Assembly (NCBI GenBank): GCA_039029315.1 | Contig: JBCCGK010000011.1 | Coordinates: 62,001-126,000 of the forward strand | Length of the DNA stretch: 64,000 nt | From: JBCCCJ01 sp039029315 | GTDB lineage: Bacteria > Bacteroidota > Bacteroidia > J057 | Direction: 5' to 3' | Shown here: piece after piece, positions 9,385 to 17,083 of the stretch | Layout of the letters: every line of letters begins with the position of its first letter | How positions within the stretch are numbered: position 1 is the first letter of the stretch | Program-made: the position numbers and the translations under genes | Notes under the pieces: generated by a model | The model's input: only the letters and a program-made list of their open reading frames with translations | Database searches by the model: none | What the model was told of the DNA's origin: nothing

Positions 9385-9861
9385 ATGATTTCACGATTGA
9401 TTGTCTCTTTTTTCGCAATTTGCCTGATACAAACAACAGCCATAGGCCAGAATATGGACAATGAGAAACTCGAAAAGATTCTCTATGTTGTCAGTGATAC
9501 CATCACAGGGCAAGCTGGATATTGGCAAATGATGCTTCGGGAACTTCCGATTCTCTGTATGACTGATCAGACCAATAACCGGATGCGGATCATTTCTCCT
9601 GTATCTGAAATGGAGGATGTTACCAAAAAACAGTTGCTCAAATGTATGGAGGCCAATTTTCATACCGCACTTGATGTGAAGTACGCTGTATCAGATGAAA
9701 TCCTTTGGGTCGCATACATTCACCCCCTGAAAGAACTCAGCAAAAATCAGGTGATCGATGCCATCACACAGGTATACAATGCTGCCATCACCTATGGAGA
9801 TAGCTACAGCAGTACCAACTTGACCTTTCCCAAGAAGGAGAGCAACATCAAGAAAAATTAA
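9385..9861 (+). CDS. Small exported protein, possible YbjN/type III chaperone-like fold
   Basis: The protein has 158 residues with a signal peptide (MISRLIVSFFAICL, cleavage probably after AIGQ near residue 22). The mature part has the pattern WQMMLRELPI, MRIISPVSEM, LLKCMEANFHTALDVKYAV, ILWVAYIHPL, then a terminal helix. This alternation of strands and helices resembles the YbjN / type III secretion chaperone-like fold, but that is a weak inference from pattern alone. The final A of its TAA stop codon is also the first base of an AGAGACTGTTT repeat element. A G-poor leader precedes the ATG. Function is unknown. Confidence 0.75.
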   Translation: MISRLIVSFFAICLIQTTAIGQNMDNEKLEKILYVVSDTITGQAGYWQMMLRELPILCMTDQTNNRMRIISPVSEMEDVTKKQLLKCMEANFHTALDVKYAVSDEILWVAYIHPLKELSKNQVIDAITQVYNAAITYGDSYSSTNLTFPKKESNIKKN

Positions 9862-9912
9862 GAGACTGTTTAGGAATCTGTGCTGAGAATTTTTATCGTG
9901 TATTTTTTTCTC
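9861..9912 (+). repeat. Truncated left half of an AGAGACTGTTT-family palindromic element
   Basis: This run matches the reverse complement of the right half of the element at 37811-37969 with one mismatch over about 54 bases, then stops where a second element begins. It is preceded by TA. Its first A completes the TAA stop of the preceding gene. Confidence 0.85.
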
Positions 9913-10075
9913 AGAGACTGTTTGGGTTTGTTATGCAGGAATTGTTATAGGTTATTTTTTTGACTATTGAGGCGCGCAAACCAGAATTTAGCCGAACTAA
10001 ATGAGGATTTGTGCAACGCAGAAGGGCGAAAAAAGGGGCATAACAAAACCATAGGATAATATTCAAACAGTCTCT
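9913..10075 (+). mobile_element. MITE-like palindromic element, AGAGACTGTTT family, copy B
   Basis: This 163-bp element has perfect terminal inverted repeats (AGAGACTGTTTG / CAAACAGTCTCT). The inverted match extends outward by CTC/GAG, and an inner arm pairs at 9925-9936 with 10038-10050. The central hairpin has a perfect ATTTAG/CTAAAT stem with loop CCGAA. It encodes no protein. It shares CGCAGAA followed by a G/A-rich run with the copy at 37811. No TA duplication is visible because it adjoins the truncated copy. Confidence 0.82.
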
Positions 10076-10100
10076 GAGAAACAATTCGCTTGAACCTATT

Positions 10101-11354
10101 CTATCCTCTGTGGGTGGAATCTGGAGCTCCTTGCTGTACTTCCCAGGTTCGGTAAGATGCTGTTTCCTGATATACGGCCATCAATAGATCGATATCTGTG
10201 TCCGTCAAGACTACATTGCGGCGTTTGGCGACCGCATGTGCAACCTCTATAGCTTTGTCTGGGCGGAAACTCGTCAATCCATCGGAGCCACCCCATGAAA
10301 AAGAAGGCACAAACTTGGGGGGGAATCCTCCTCCAAAGATATTGGCCGACACCCCAACTACGGTTCCCGTATTGAACATGGTATTGATACCACATTTGCT
10401 GTGATCGCCCATCATCAATCCACAAAACTGCAAGCCTGTGTCCCTGTATCGTTCCATGGGATAGTGCCATTGCTTCACAAAAGAATAATTGTTTTTGAGA
10501 TTGGAGGTATTTGTATCTGCTCCCAAATTGCACCAATACCCCAGTACAGAATTGCCCAGATATCCTTCATGGCCTTTGTTGGAATAGCCCATGATCACAG
10601 AATTGCCGATTTCTCCTCCGACTTTGCAATAAGGCCCAAAACTTGAATCCCCTCTTAACTTCGATCCAGGGCTGATCTTGGTATGCGCACCAAAAGCATG
10701 CGAACGACTAATAATGGCCCCTTCCTGTACCTGAACATTCGGTCCAAAATACATAGGCCCGTCCTCCGCATTGAGGATAGCTGCCCGAAACCGGACCCCG
10801 GGACTGACATATATATTATCTGCACCATAGACCCGCGTATGAGGGTCTTCGATTGGGAGGGAGGGGACTCGGCATACAAAAGGAAAATCTCGTCTGATCA
10901 AGGCTTCATTATGCAAGAATAGATCCGGCAAATGGCGAATTGCAAGAGGATTCAGAGATGTTTTCTGAACCCGAAGTCCGAGTTCTTCCAACAGGCCCAA
11001 ATAGATCAATCCATCATGATCCGCAGGAAGTTTCAAGGGCGAAAAACAAGCAGCCAATACTTCTCCTCCTTGAGACAAATAACAGCTTCCCGGTGCAATC
11101 TCTTTAACCAATTTTACATATTCTGCGTCGGGCACCAATTTTCCATTGATCCAAAGAACTTCCTCTGGGGGCAATTCCTGATCAAAAGAAGGACTCAAGG
11201 AACCGTAAGAAAGGCCATTGACTGGCAAATCCAGGCAGTAAGACCAGCGATCCTGTTGCGTGAAGATTCCTGTACGCAATGCCCAGAGAGGCCTGGTAAA
11301 TGTAAATGGGAGCAAGTCGAAATGTGAATGGTCTTCAAATAGAAAAACCTGCAT
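10101..11354 (-). CDS. GlmU-like sugar nucleotidyltransferase/acetyltransferase
   Basis: This protein has 417 residues from the ATG at 11354; a TTG six codons upstream is less likely. The N-terminus MQVFLFEDHSHFDLLPFTF with FTRPLWALRTGIF matches the alternative GlmU of Bacteroidota (TIGR03991 type), which is proposed to make UDP-GlcNAc for peptidoglycan and lipopolysaccharide. The first 180 residues are a degenerate nucleotidyltransferase domain. From about 190 to 390 the left-handed beta-helix is seen as hexapeptide-like repeats (VYGADNIYVSPGVRF, GPNVQVQEGAIIS, VGGEIGNSVIMGY, LGNSVLGYWCNLGA). The glycine-rich GTVVGVSANIFGGGFPPK loop is typical. Enzymatic activity is inferred from family placement. 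A palindromic repeat lies just after its stop. Confidence 0.87.
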   Translation of the reverse strand: MQVFLFEDHSHFDLLPFTFTRPLWALRTGIFTQQDRWSYCLDLPVNGLSYGSLSPSFDQELPPEEVLWINGKLVPDAEYVKLVKEIAPGSCYLSQGGEVLAACFSPLKLPADHDGLIYLGLLEELGLRVQKTSLNPLAIRHLPDLFLHNEALIRRDFPFVCRVPSLPIEDPHTRVYGADNIYVSPGVRFRAAILNAEDGPMYFGPNVQVQEGAIISRSHAFGAHTKISPGSKLRGDSSFGPYCKVGGEIGNSVIMGYSNKGHEGYLGNSVLGYWCNLGADTNTSNLKNNYSFVKQWHYPMERYRDTGLQFCGLMMGDHSKCGINTMFNTGTVVGVSANIFGGGFPPKFVPSFSWGGSDGLTSFRPDKAIEVAHAVAKRRNVVLTDTDIDLLMAVYQETASYRTWEVQQGAPDSTHRG

Positions 11355-11644
11355 GTGGATACCTGCAATCAATCAAACAAAAAAGAAGTAAAGCAGTAGA
11401 AAAAGAGCCCAATTTTGCTGTCTCATCAGAAGGGATGCAACATGCCATCTGTCTCCTTGAATACATCTACATAGGGGGATGTCTCTTTGGATGTATGCAT
11501 GTACCTCTGACAACTCCAACCCAAAATGTAATTGAAAAATGCTTTCAGGTCAGATTCAAAGGTAAAAGGATCTGAGGGATAAGTCAAAGATCCTACCCCA
11601 AATTGTAAGAAATTGTTTGAAAAAGGGCAAGTAAAGATCTATTC
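11355..11644. other. Intergenic sequence with no recognised feature
   Basis: These 290 bp upstream of the GlmU-like gene extend to the 131-bp inserted element. The part next to 11354 should hold the promoter of the GlmU-like gene. The last eight bases (11637-11644, ATCTATTC) are one copy of the element's target duplication. Confidence 0.4.
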
Positions 11645-11775
11645 GGGTGTACGTCAGATTTCCCAATCAAAGAGATTGCCTTGTTTCAAAACCTCTTCCG
11701 CACTGCCCCGTTTCTCCTCAAAAAGAGAAACGACCCCACATGCTAGGAAACAAATGGGACATTTGACGTACACCC
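11645..11775. mobile_element. MITE with 21-bp inverted repeats and an 8-bp target duplication
   Basis: The left end (11645-11665, GGGTGTACGTCAGATTTCCCA) and the right end (11755-11775) are inverted repeats matching at 19 of 21 positions. The flanks 11637-11644 and 11776-11783 are both ATCTATTC, a perfect 8-bp target site duplication. The 131-bp body has an inner palindrome (GTTTCTC / GAGAAAC, about 11710-11731) and no open frame of note. Size, ends and duplication fit a non-autonomous element moved in trans by a transposase with 8-bp staggered cuts; the IS256 family is one candidate (inference). The right duplication contains the last Glu codon and TAG stop of the lipoprotein gene read on the minus strand. 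Confidence 0.9.
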
Positions 11776-11777
11776 AT

Positions 11778-12125
11778 CTATTCCCGGATCACCTCTTCCC
11801 CTTCTATCGTCATGACCATCTGTTCCAGTCCACTGATCGGATCTTCAACAAGCTGTGGTGTCTGATCGAGAGACAAGGACCTTCGCTTCTCATCATTTCT
11901 AAAAATTATGCGATCCTCTCTGATTCGCACAATCCCTTCTACATGGTTGACCCCAAAGACTTTGTTGGAGTCGAATGTGCCGGAACCATTTTGGTTGATT
12001 TCCATAAAATAGGTATCTGAATGCCAACGGCCAATGTATTCAGCATGTTCAGGGGCAAGGGATTGTTGGCAGGCAGACAATCCAATGAGAATAGCCAATG
12101 TGAAAAATGTAAAGGTTGATCTCAT
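11778..12125 (-). CDS. Small lipoprotein of unknown function
   Basis: This protein has 115 residues with a lipoprotein signal (MRSTFTFFTLAILIGLSAC, lipid-modified Cys19). The mature part follows the pattern YIGRWHSDTYFMEINQNGSGTF and then beta-rich sequence, which resembles small lipocalin-like lipoproteins, but the family is not identified. The 3' end is occupied by the 131-bp inserted element, whose target duplication covers the stop codon without altering the protein. It lies 90 bp after a phosphodiesterase lipoprotein gene on the same strand and may be co-transcribed with it. Confidence 0.78.
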   Translation of the reverse strand: MRSTFTFFTLAILIGLSACQQSLAPEHAEYIGRWHSDTYFMEINQNGSGTFDSNKVFGVNHVEGIVRIREDRIIFRNDEKRRSLSLDQTPQLVEDPISGLEQMVMTIEGEEVIRE

Positions 12126-12215
12126 AAACTGATTTTTGATTCGAGCTTAGGGAGATTATTCAACAACTACCAGCTTGAATGAATAAGCGTGTATTTTTTT
12201 CTCTCCATGTACAGC

Positions 12216-13811
12216 CTATTCCGAGAGGAACAATTTGTCGACAGGTAATTTTTGCTGTGGAAGCCCTGGCCCTGAAAAATACAGCTGAAGAGATCTTCCA
12301 TAAGCATCGGGTGAATATGAGAGTTGAATCGCGTGTCGTCCTGGCTGAAGCCTGAGCAGCAGACTGTCTTTGGTACTCATATAATGTCCTTTCGTTCCAC
12401 CAGTATGTTGTCCAATGGAGAGCGAGGCCGGATTGTCTGCTACGACCTCAAAGATATATTCCCCTTCTTGATCGATCTCCAGCCAGGAGGAAAAGACATA
12501 GGATACATCTCCTTTGATGATGGACAAACCTTTCAGATCAAATGTAGAAACCGTGTCTACAAAGACTTTCCTATTCTGGTTCAGTTTTGGCTCATAGCGA
12601 ACGATTACCCCATGATCAGCTGATTCATCCAGCAATACGAATCGTTTTGTATGTGTAGAACTCATATTTTCCCCATGAAAAGTTTTGGCTTTCACTGTGG
12701 CAGAGGTAGTCAGGCGAAGAACTTTGTCAAAAATGGGAGAGTTGGAATCTGGTTCTGAGCCATCGAGGGTATAGCGGATTGTTGCATTATGTGTGAGGCT
12801 TGACAGATGAATCGGAGGAATGGCATCTATATACGTACCGCCATCTGGAAAGATTTGTGGAATAGCAGCCAGTCTTTCATAGCCCAGGTAAGGAACCTCC
12901 TGCCCCTCAAAGGCTTCCTGGACAGCCTTGCCGATCCAGCTATGAGGAGCCGCCAACCCCAAGGCAAAAAGGACAGTGGCAGGATTGTCAAACTGGTTGA
13001 CAGGCGTCATCAAGGAATGATTCTTTTTTACCCCTTTTCCATAGACGACAAAAGGGATTTCCATCTCATCGACTGTTTCCCCTCCATGAGAATAATTGAT
13101 TCCTCCATGATCTGAAGACAAGATAAATACACATTGGTCAAATATGCCTGCGGATTCACTGGCCTGAAGGATATCTCCCACAAGGCTGTCAGCACGTTCG
13201 ATGGATCGAAAATAAGGCTGCGTTTCATGTCCCGATTGATGTCCTGCACCATCCACATGATCCAAGTGTACAAACAGAAAATTGGGCTGATCAGATTGAA
13301 GATACCGCGCTGCATCAGCAGCAGTTTCTTGCTCACTGTCCCAGGTCTTATGATAATCCATCACGGAGGTCTCAAGCAGCCGTCCCAGGCCTGTCCAATG
13401 ATAGATGCAAGCGATATTGGCTTTGGGCAATTGGTCTCGAATGATGCTGAATACCGTTGGAGAAATCGCCTCTACCCCTAAATGGGTTGCAGGCAAAATG
13501 TAATTATCTCTTCCCCAGGCATTGGTCGTGATGCCACTTTGTTCTGGCCCGACGCCATTGATCATGGCTGCCCAGTTGGGGCTGGAACTTGTCATCAACA
13601 CCGATCGCGCCCGCATGGAAGAGGCCCCTTGTTCGATCATCTGATCAATATGAGGGGTGTTGGCGTGTGCCAGACCCGCTGGACTCAAGCCATCTATGCC
13701 AATGACGATGACATGCTGGGCCTGAGGACTATCGTCGGAAGAATCAGTTTGAGGCGGCTGACAAGCCAGACCGAAGACAAGCAGGAAGAGAACGAGGAAT
13801 AAGTGATGCAT
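12216..13811 (-). CDS. Lipoprotein alkaline phosphatase/type I phosphodiesterase with PA14-like C-terminus
   Basis: This protein has 531 residues from the ATG at 13811, chosen because it begins a lipoprotein signal (MHHLFLVLFLLVFGLAC, Cys17); the frame is open further upstream to 13970. The catalytic domain starts with VIVIGIDGL (metal Asp). It has a nucleophile region MTSSSPNWAAMINGV with Ser where Thr is common in this superfamily, then FVHLDHVDGAGH and LSSDHGG, which supply the other metal ligands. After about residue 320 come a chitobiase C-terminal-type domain (RYTLDGSEPDSNSP) and a PA14-like beta domain with FEVVADNPASLSIG. It probably hydrolyses a phosphate mono- or diester at the cell surface; the C-terminal domains suggest carbohydrate contact. 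The substrate is unknown. Confidence 0.87.
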   Translation of the reverse strand: MHHLFLVLFLLVFGLACQPPQTDSSDDSPQAQHVIVIGIDGLSPAGLAHANTPHIDQMIEQGASSMRARSVLMTSSSPNWAAMINGVGPEQSGITTNAWGRDNYILPATHLGVEAISPTVFSIIRDQLPKANIACIYHWTGLGRLLETSVMDYHKTWDSEQETAADAARYLQSDQPNFLFVHLDHVDGAGHQSGHETQPYFRSIERADSLVGDILQASESAGIFDQCVFILSSDHGGINYSHGGETVDEMEIPFVVYGKGVKKNHSLMTPVNQFDNPATVLFALGLAAPHSWIGKAVQEAFEGQEVPYLGYERLAAIPQIFPDGGTYIDAIPPIHLSSLTHNATIRYTLDGSEPDSNSPIFDKVLRLTTSATVKAKTFHGENMSSTHTKRFVLLDESADHGVIVRYEPKLNQNRKVFVDTVSTFDLKGLSIIKGDVSYVFSSWLEIDQEGEYIFEVVADNPASLSIGQHTGGTKGHYMSTKDSLLLRLQPGRHAIQLSYSPDAYGRSLQLYFSGPGLPQQKLPVDKLFLSE

Positions 13812-13953
13812 ATCTGAAGGATAAGAAAGGAAATAAGTGGTGGAAGAAAATGATGAATCTATCGAAAGAAAAGAGGAATTCTCAATAAGATCTGTAGATT
13901 TCTGAAACTTTTCAGTGGATTTTTCGGTAAGGGTAACTTTACCCAAATTCTCT

Positions 13954-14574
13954 ATGCGAATCTTAGCCATTTCAGATATCCATGGTCATCTGAATACATT
14001 CCGCAATCTTCTGGATACGATTGCTTTGACCAAAGAGGATCACTTGTATTTGTTGGGAGACTTTGTCAACAAAGGCCCTGATTCCAGGGGAGTAATACAA
14101 TTGATTCTTGATCTTCAACAGCAAGGATATCACCTCTCAGGAGTCCGGGGAAATCATGATGAAATCTGGCTGAATGAAGCTGATAAAGGATTTATGGTCC
14201 TCGAACCGGAATATTATACTTTTCTCAGCCACTTACCTTATTTCATAGAAGTTCCTCCCTTCATTTTTGTGCATGCTGGATTGAATTTTTTGGAAGCAAA
14301 TCCCCTCCAGGACACTGCTTCCATGACAGTGATTCGCAATTGGCGTCCTCTTGTCAAGCGGAGTTGGTTGGGAGACCGCATCATTGTTCACGGACACATT
14401 CGCAGACATCGTGCGCTGATAAGACTCGATATGGAGAATCGGGGCCCTGTCATTGACATAGACAATGGGTGTTTTTCCAACTCTGGTTTGGGGCAAGGGT
14501 CTCTGTGCGCTGTTGACTTATCGAACTGGAATATCTGGTTTGAAAGAAACGTCGATTTGAAGCGGGCATTTTGA
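13954..14574 (+). CDS. Calcineurin-like metallophosphatase (ApaH/PP2A-like)
   Basis: This protein has 206 residues from the ATG at 13954; a GTG 13 codons upstream is less likely. It shows all five blocks of the family: SDIHGH (Asp8, His10), LLGDFVNKGPDSRG (Asp36), RGNHDE, VHAGLN and VHGHIRRH. It is expected to be a dimetal Ser/Thr protein phosphatase or dinucleoside polyphosphate hydrolase; the short length and GPDSRG block fit bacterial PrpA/ApaH-like enzymes. It diverges from the phosphodiesterase gene. It ends 26 bp before the ATG of the amidohydrolase gene, so the two may be co-transcribed. Confidence 0.9.
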   Translation: MRILAISDIHGHLNTFRNLLDTIALTKEDHLYLLGDFVNKGPDSRGVIQLILDLQQQGYHLSGVRGNHDEIWLNEADKGFMVLEPEYYTFLSHLPYFIEVPPFIFVHAGLNFLEANPLQDTASMTVIRNWRPLVKRSWLGDRIIVHGHIRRHRALIRLDMENRGPVIDIDNGCFSNSGLGQGSLCAVDLSNWNIWFERNVDLKRAF

Positions 14575-14600
14575 TTATCTTGCGGGGAAAAACCAACAAG

Positions 14601-15911
14601 ATGATACGTATTATTTCTCTACTGCTAATTTGTTTGGGGACAGTCATCATTCCTCAAAGCTTATTGTCTCAGGATAAATTGAAAGCCAAAGTCGATGCCT
14701 TGGCCGACGATATCGAAAAGGATGTCATTGCCTGGAGACGACATATTCACCAAAACCCGGAATTGTCCAATCGTGAATTCCAAACAGCAGAAATGATCGC
14801 TGCCCATCTCAAATCACTGGGCATAGAAGTGCAGACGGGCGTAGCACATACGGGAGTGGTCGGTTTGCTGAAAGGGGGAAAACCAGGTCCTGTCGTTGCC
14901 TTGCGGGCAGATATGGATGCACTTCCTGTTACAGAACGGGTCGATGTGCCCTATGCTTCCAAAGTAAAGGCAACCTATAATGGACAGGAAGTTGGCGTTA
15001 TGCACGCCTGTGGACATGATACCCATGTCGCGATATTGATGGGTGTGGCACAATTGTTCAGCGGTATGCGGAAGCAGCTTCCCGGCACAATCAAGTTTAT
15101 TTTCCAGCCAGCTGAAGAAGGTGCCCCCAAAGGAGAAGAAGGTGGGGCCGAATTGATGGTGAAAGAAGGAGTGATGACCAATCCAACCGTAGACGCTGTC
15201 TTTGGACTCCATATTAGCTCAGGCACAGAGGTGGGACAGATCAACTATCGCCCCGGTGGGGCGATGGCCAGTGCGGATGGGTTGGAAATCAATGTGAAAG
15301 GCAAACAAACCCATGGTGCCAGACCCTGGGGTGGGGCAGATCCAATTGTCGCTTCGGCTCAAATCATCATGGGATTGCAAACCATTGTGAGTCGTCGGAT
15401 CGATTTGACTGAAAATGCTGCAGTCGTAACCATTGGAGGCATTCATGGGGGAGTCCGTGGAAATATTATTCCTGAAGAGGTGAAAATGATCGGGACCATC
15501 CGGGCCTTGCATCCAGAGATGCAAAAAGAGGTACATGAATTGATCCATCAAACAGTAACCAATATTGCCGCTGCAGCTGGAGTGGAAGCTGAAGTAATCA
15601 TCAGCAGAGGATATCCCGTTACTTATAATAATCCAACACTGACCGCACAAATGTTGCCGACCTTACAGGAAGCCGCAGGAGCCGAAAATGTGAACCTCGT
15701 CAATGCGATTACAGGAGCAGAGGACTTTTCCTTTTTGGGAATGGAAGCGCCAGGATTGTTCATCTTCCTCGGCGGTATGCCCAAAGGAACCAATCCGTCC
15801 GAAGCTGCACCACATCATACCCCAGACTTCTTTATCGATGATAGTGGACTGAAACTAGGGGTGAGGACCTTGTCTTATCTTACCCTAGATTATATGAGAA
15901 ACAATCAATAA
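14601..15911 (+). CDS. Exported M20D family amidohydrolase
   Basis: This protein has 436 residues from the ATG at 14601 with a signal peptide to about residue 24 (LLSQ). It belongs to the hippurate/IAA-amino-acid hydrolase (M20D) group. The metal-binding HACGHDTH lies at residues 135-142 with the catalytic pair QPAEEG at 169-174, and RADMDALPV, GLHISS and GAEDFSF follow the family order. The lid domain is about residues 215-330. Such enzymes cut N-acyl amino acids or peptides and are usually cytoplasmic; export to the periplasm is common in Bacteroidota members. The substrate is not deducible. A 10-bp perfect hairpin follows 70 bp after the stop. Confidence 0.9.
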   Translation: MIRIISLLLICLGTVIIPQSLLSQDKLKAKVDALADDIEKDVIAWRRHIHQNPELSNREFQTAEMIAAHLKSLGIEVQTGVAHTGVVGLLKGGKPGPVVALRADMDALPVTERVDVPYASKVKATYNGQEVGVMHACGHDTHVAILMGVAQLFSGMRKQLPGTIKFIFQPAEEGAPKGEEGGAELMVKEGVMTNPTVDAVFGLHISSGTEVGQINYRPGGAMASADGLEINVKGKQTHGARPWGGADPIVASAQIIMGLQTIVSRRIDLTENAAVVTIGGIHGGVRGNIIPEEVKMIGTIRALHPEMQKEVHELIHQTVTNIAAAAGVEAEVIISRGYPVTYNNPTLTAQMLPTLQEAAGAENVNLVNAITGAEDFSFLGMEAPGLFIFLGGMPKGTNPSEAAPHHTPDFFIDDSGLKLGVRTLSYLTLDYMRNNQ

Positions 15912-15980
15912 AAACAGGATCAACCTCCTCAATCACTCCCATGTCACTGGATGTGGGAACAAGAATCAAATTCAGGAAGG

Positions 15981-16013
15981 TGAGGGAGGCCGAAGGATTA
16001 TCCGCCTCCCTCA
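15981..16013 (+). terminator. Strong intergenic hairpin after the amidohydrolase gene
   Basis: A perfect 10-bp stem TGAGGGAGGC / GCCTCCCTCA (15981-15990 with 16004-16013) encloses a 13-base loop. There is no good T-run on the plus strand, so it may be a 3' stabiliser, an attenuator for the RidA gene 37 bp downstream, or a factor-dependent terminator. Confidence 0.55.
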
Positions 16014-16049
16014 GCCTTCATCTCCTCGAACCAATCATAAGCAATCCAC

Positions 16050-16469
16050 ATGAGCGATTCCCATCATTCTAGCAAAGCCCCTGAGCCGGTCGGCCTATAT
16101 CCTCACGCCAAAAGAGTCGGGGACTTCCTTTTTCTCTCTGGAGTTGGACCACGGCAGAGAGGCAAAAAAGAAATTCCCGGCAACCAGTTAGATTCTGATG
16201 GAAATGTCGCCTCCTATGATATTGAAGCCCAATGTCATGCTGTCTTTGAGAATGTGCGATTCATCCTCGAAGATGCAGGTGCAGATTGGTCGAAGATCGT
16301 AGATGTTACGGTATTTCTGACCGATATGGAGAGGGATTTTGACACGTATAATAAGGTCTATCGTACGTATTTTAGCGACAATCCACCCTGTAGGACCACC
16401 GTTGGGATTGATCGTCTTCCAACCCCCATAGCCATCGAGTTGAAAGTGATAGCTTATCTGGGTCAGTAA
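16050..16469 (+). CDS. RidA family protein, 2-aminomuconate deaminase-like
   Basis: This 139-residue protein of the RidA/YjgF/UK114 family has PVGLYPHAKRVGDFLFLSGVGPRQRG at the N-terminus, read in two parts, which is closer to 2-aminomuconate deaminases than to classical RidA. VDVTVFLTDMERDF and the near-terminal PCRTTVGIDRLP follow; the Arg in PCRTTV is the usual carboxylate-binding residue. RidA proteins deaminate reactive enamine/imine intermediates; the 2-aminomuconate version acts in tryptophan or nitrobenzoate breakdown. No other kynurenine-pathway gene lies in the window, so the specific role is unproven. The leader just before the ATG is G-poor. Confidence 0.85.
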   Translation: MSDSHHSSKAPEPVGLYPHAKRVGDFLFLSGVGPRQRGKKEIPGNQLDSDGNVASYDIEAQCHAVFENVRFILEDAGADWSKIVDVTVFLTDMERDFDTYNKVYRTYFSDNPPCRTTVGIDRLPTPIAIELKVIAYLGQ

Positions 16470-16591
16470 AGCAGATGTTCACAACTTGGTTGGGTTTTTG
16501 CGGGATACATACATATATAGGTAAAAGACGAAAATTTTCCAGGGGTTAGACCACGGAACGGATTTTGTGCGTTTAATTGAAAAAGCTCTTG

Positions 16592-16599
16592 TATCTTCG
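16592..16599 (+). promoter_or_regulatory. Probable Bacteroidota -7 box (TATCTTCG)
   Basis: TATCTTCG lies 20 bp before the ATG at 16620 and matches the TAnnTTTG-type -7 element with one change. No well-spaced TTTG -33 box is seen, so only the -7 part is called. Confidence 0.5.
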
Positions 16600-16619
16600 T
16601 TTAGCCAAAAGAATGAATT

Positions 16620-16982
16620 ATGAAATATACACTTGTTGTCTTGATAGCATTGATGATCCTGATCCCTCAATTATCCGGGTCTGCTATCCATCGTCCCCAA
16701 GCTGTTTCTGTTGATGATATATGCCAATTGTATGGGACATTTTATGTAGAAGAAGTCGCTGCATTTGCCAACTATCGCGTGCACATCAATGACAATGAAG
16801 CTTTCGCAGATCTGAAAGTATATGTCCATGATTCTGAAATATTTGCTGATCGCCCCGGCCATTGGTATGAAACAAACGTCAAAGCATTTGCAGATTTTAC
16901 CATATACAAAGAAAAAGTAGAAGGATTCGCCGACTTCTCGGTTGCCTTCACCACTTTCCGAACATCCGCTGGATGTAACTAA
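16620..16982 (+). CDS. DUF6150-like exported repeat protein
   Basis: This protein has 120 residues with a signal peptide (KYTLVVLIALMILIPQLSGS). The mature part is built from repeats of about 17-20 residues with the core AFADxxVYxxxxE: AAFANYRVHINDNE, AFADLKVYVHDSE, IFADRPGHWYE, AFADFTIYKEKVE and GFADFSVAF. This matches the DUF6150 pattern of alternating F/Q-AD and VY strands, which probably forms a small beta-stack. Function is unknown in the family. It has its own -7 box. It stands alone between RidA and PrmA genes. Confidence 0.75.
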   Translation: MKYTLVVLIALMILIPQLSGSAIHRPQAVSVDDICQLYGTFYVEEVAAFANYRVHINDNEAFADLKVYVHDSEIFADRPGHWYETNVKAFADFTIYKEKVEGFADFSVAFTTFRTSAGCN

Positions 16983-17083
16983 TTCGGAAGTCTGCATTAT
17001 AGAACAAATATCCCCAACAACACCCACTTACTAACAGGAATGTAACGGACTTTTCCCTTTGTTGAGATTAGAAAAATTGGAAT

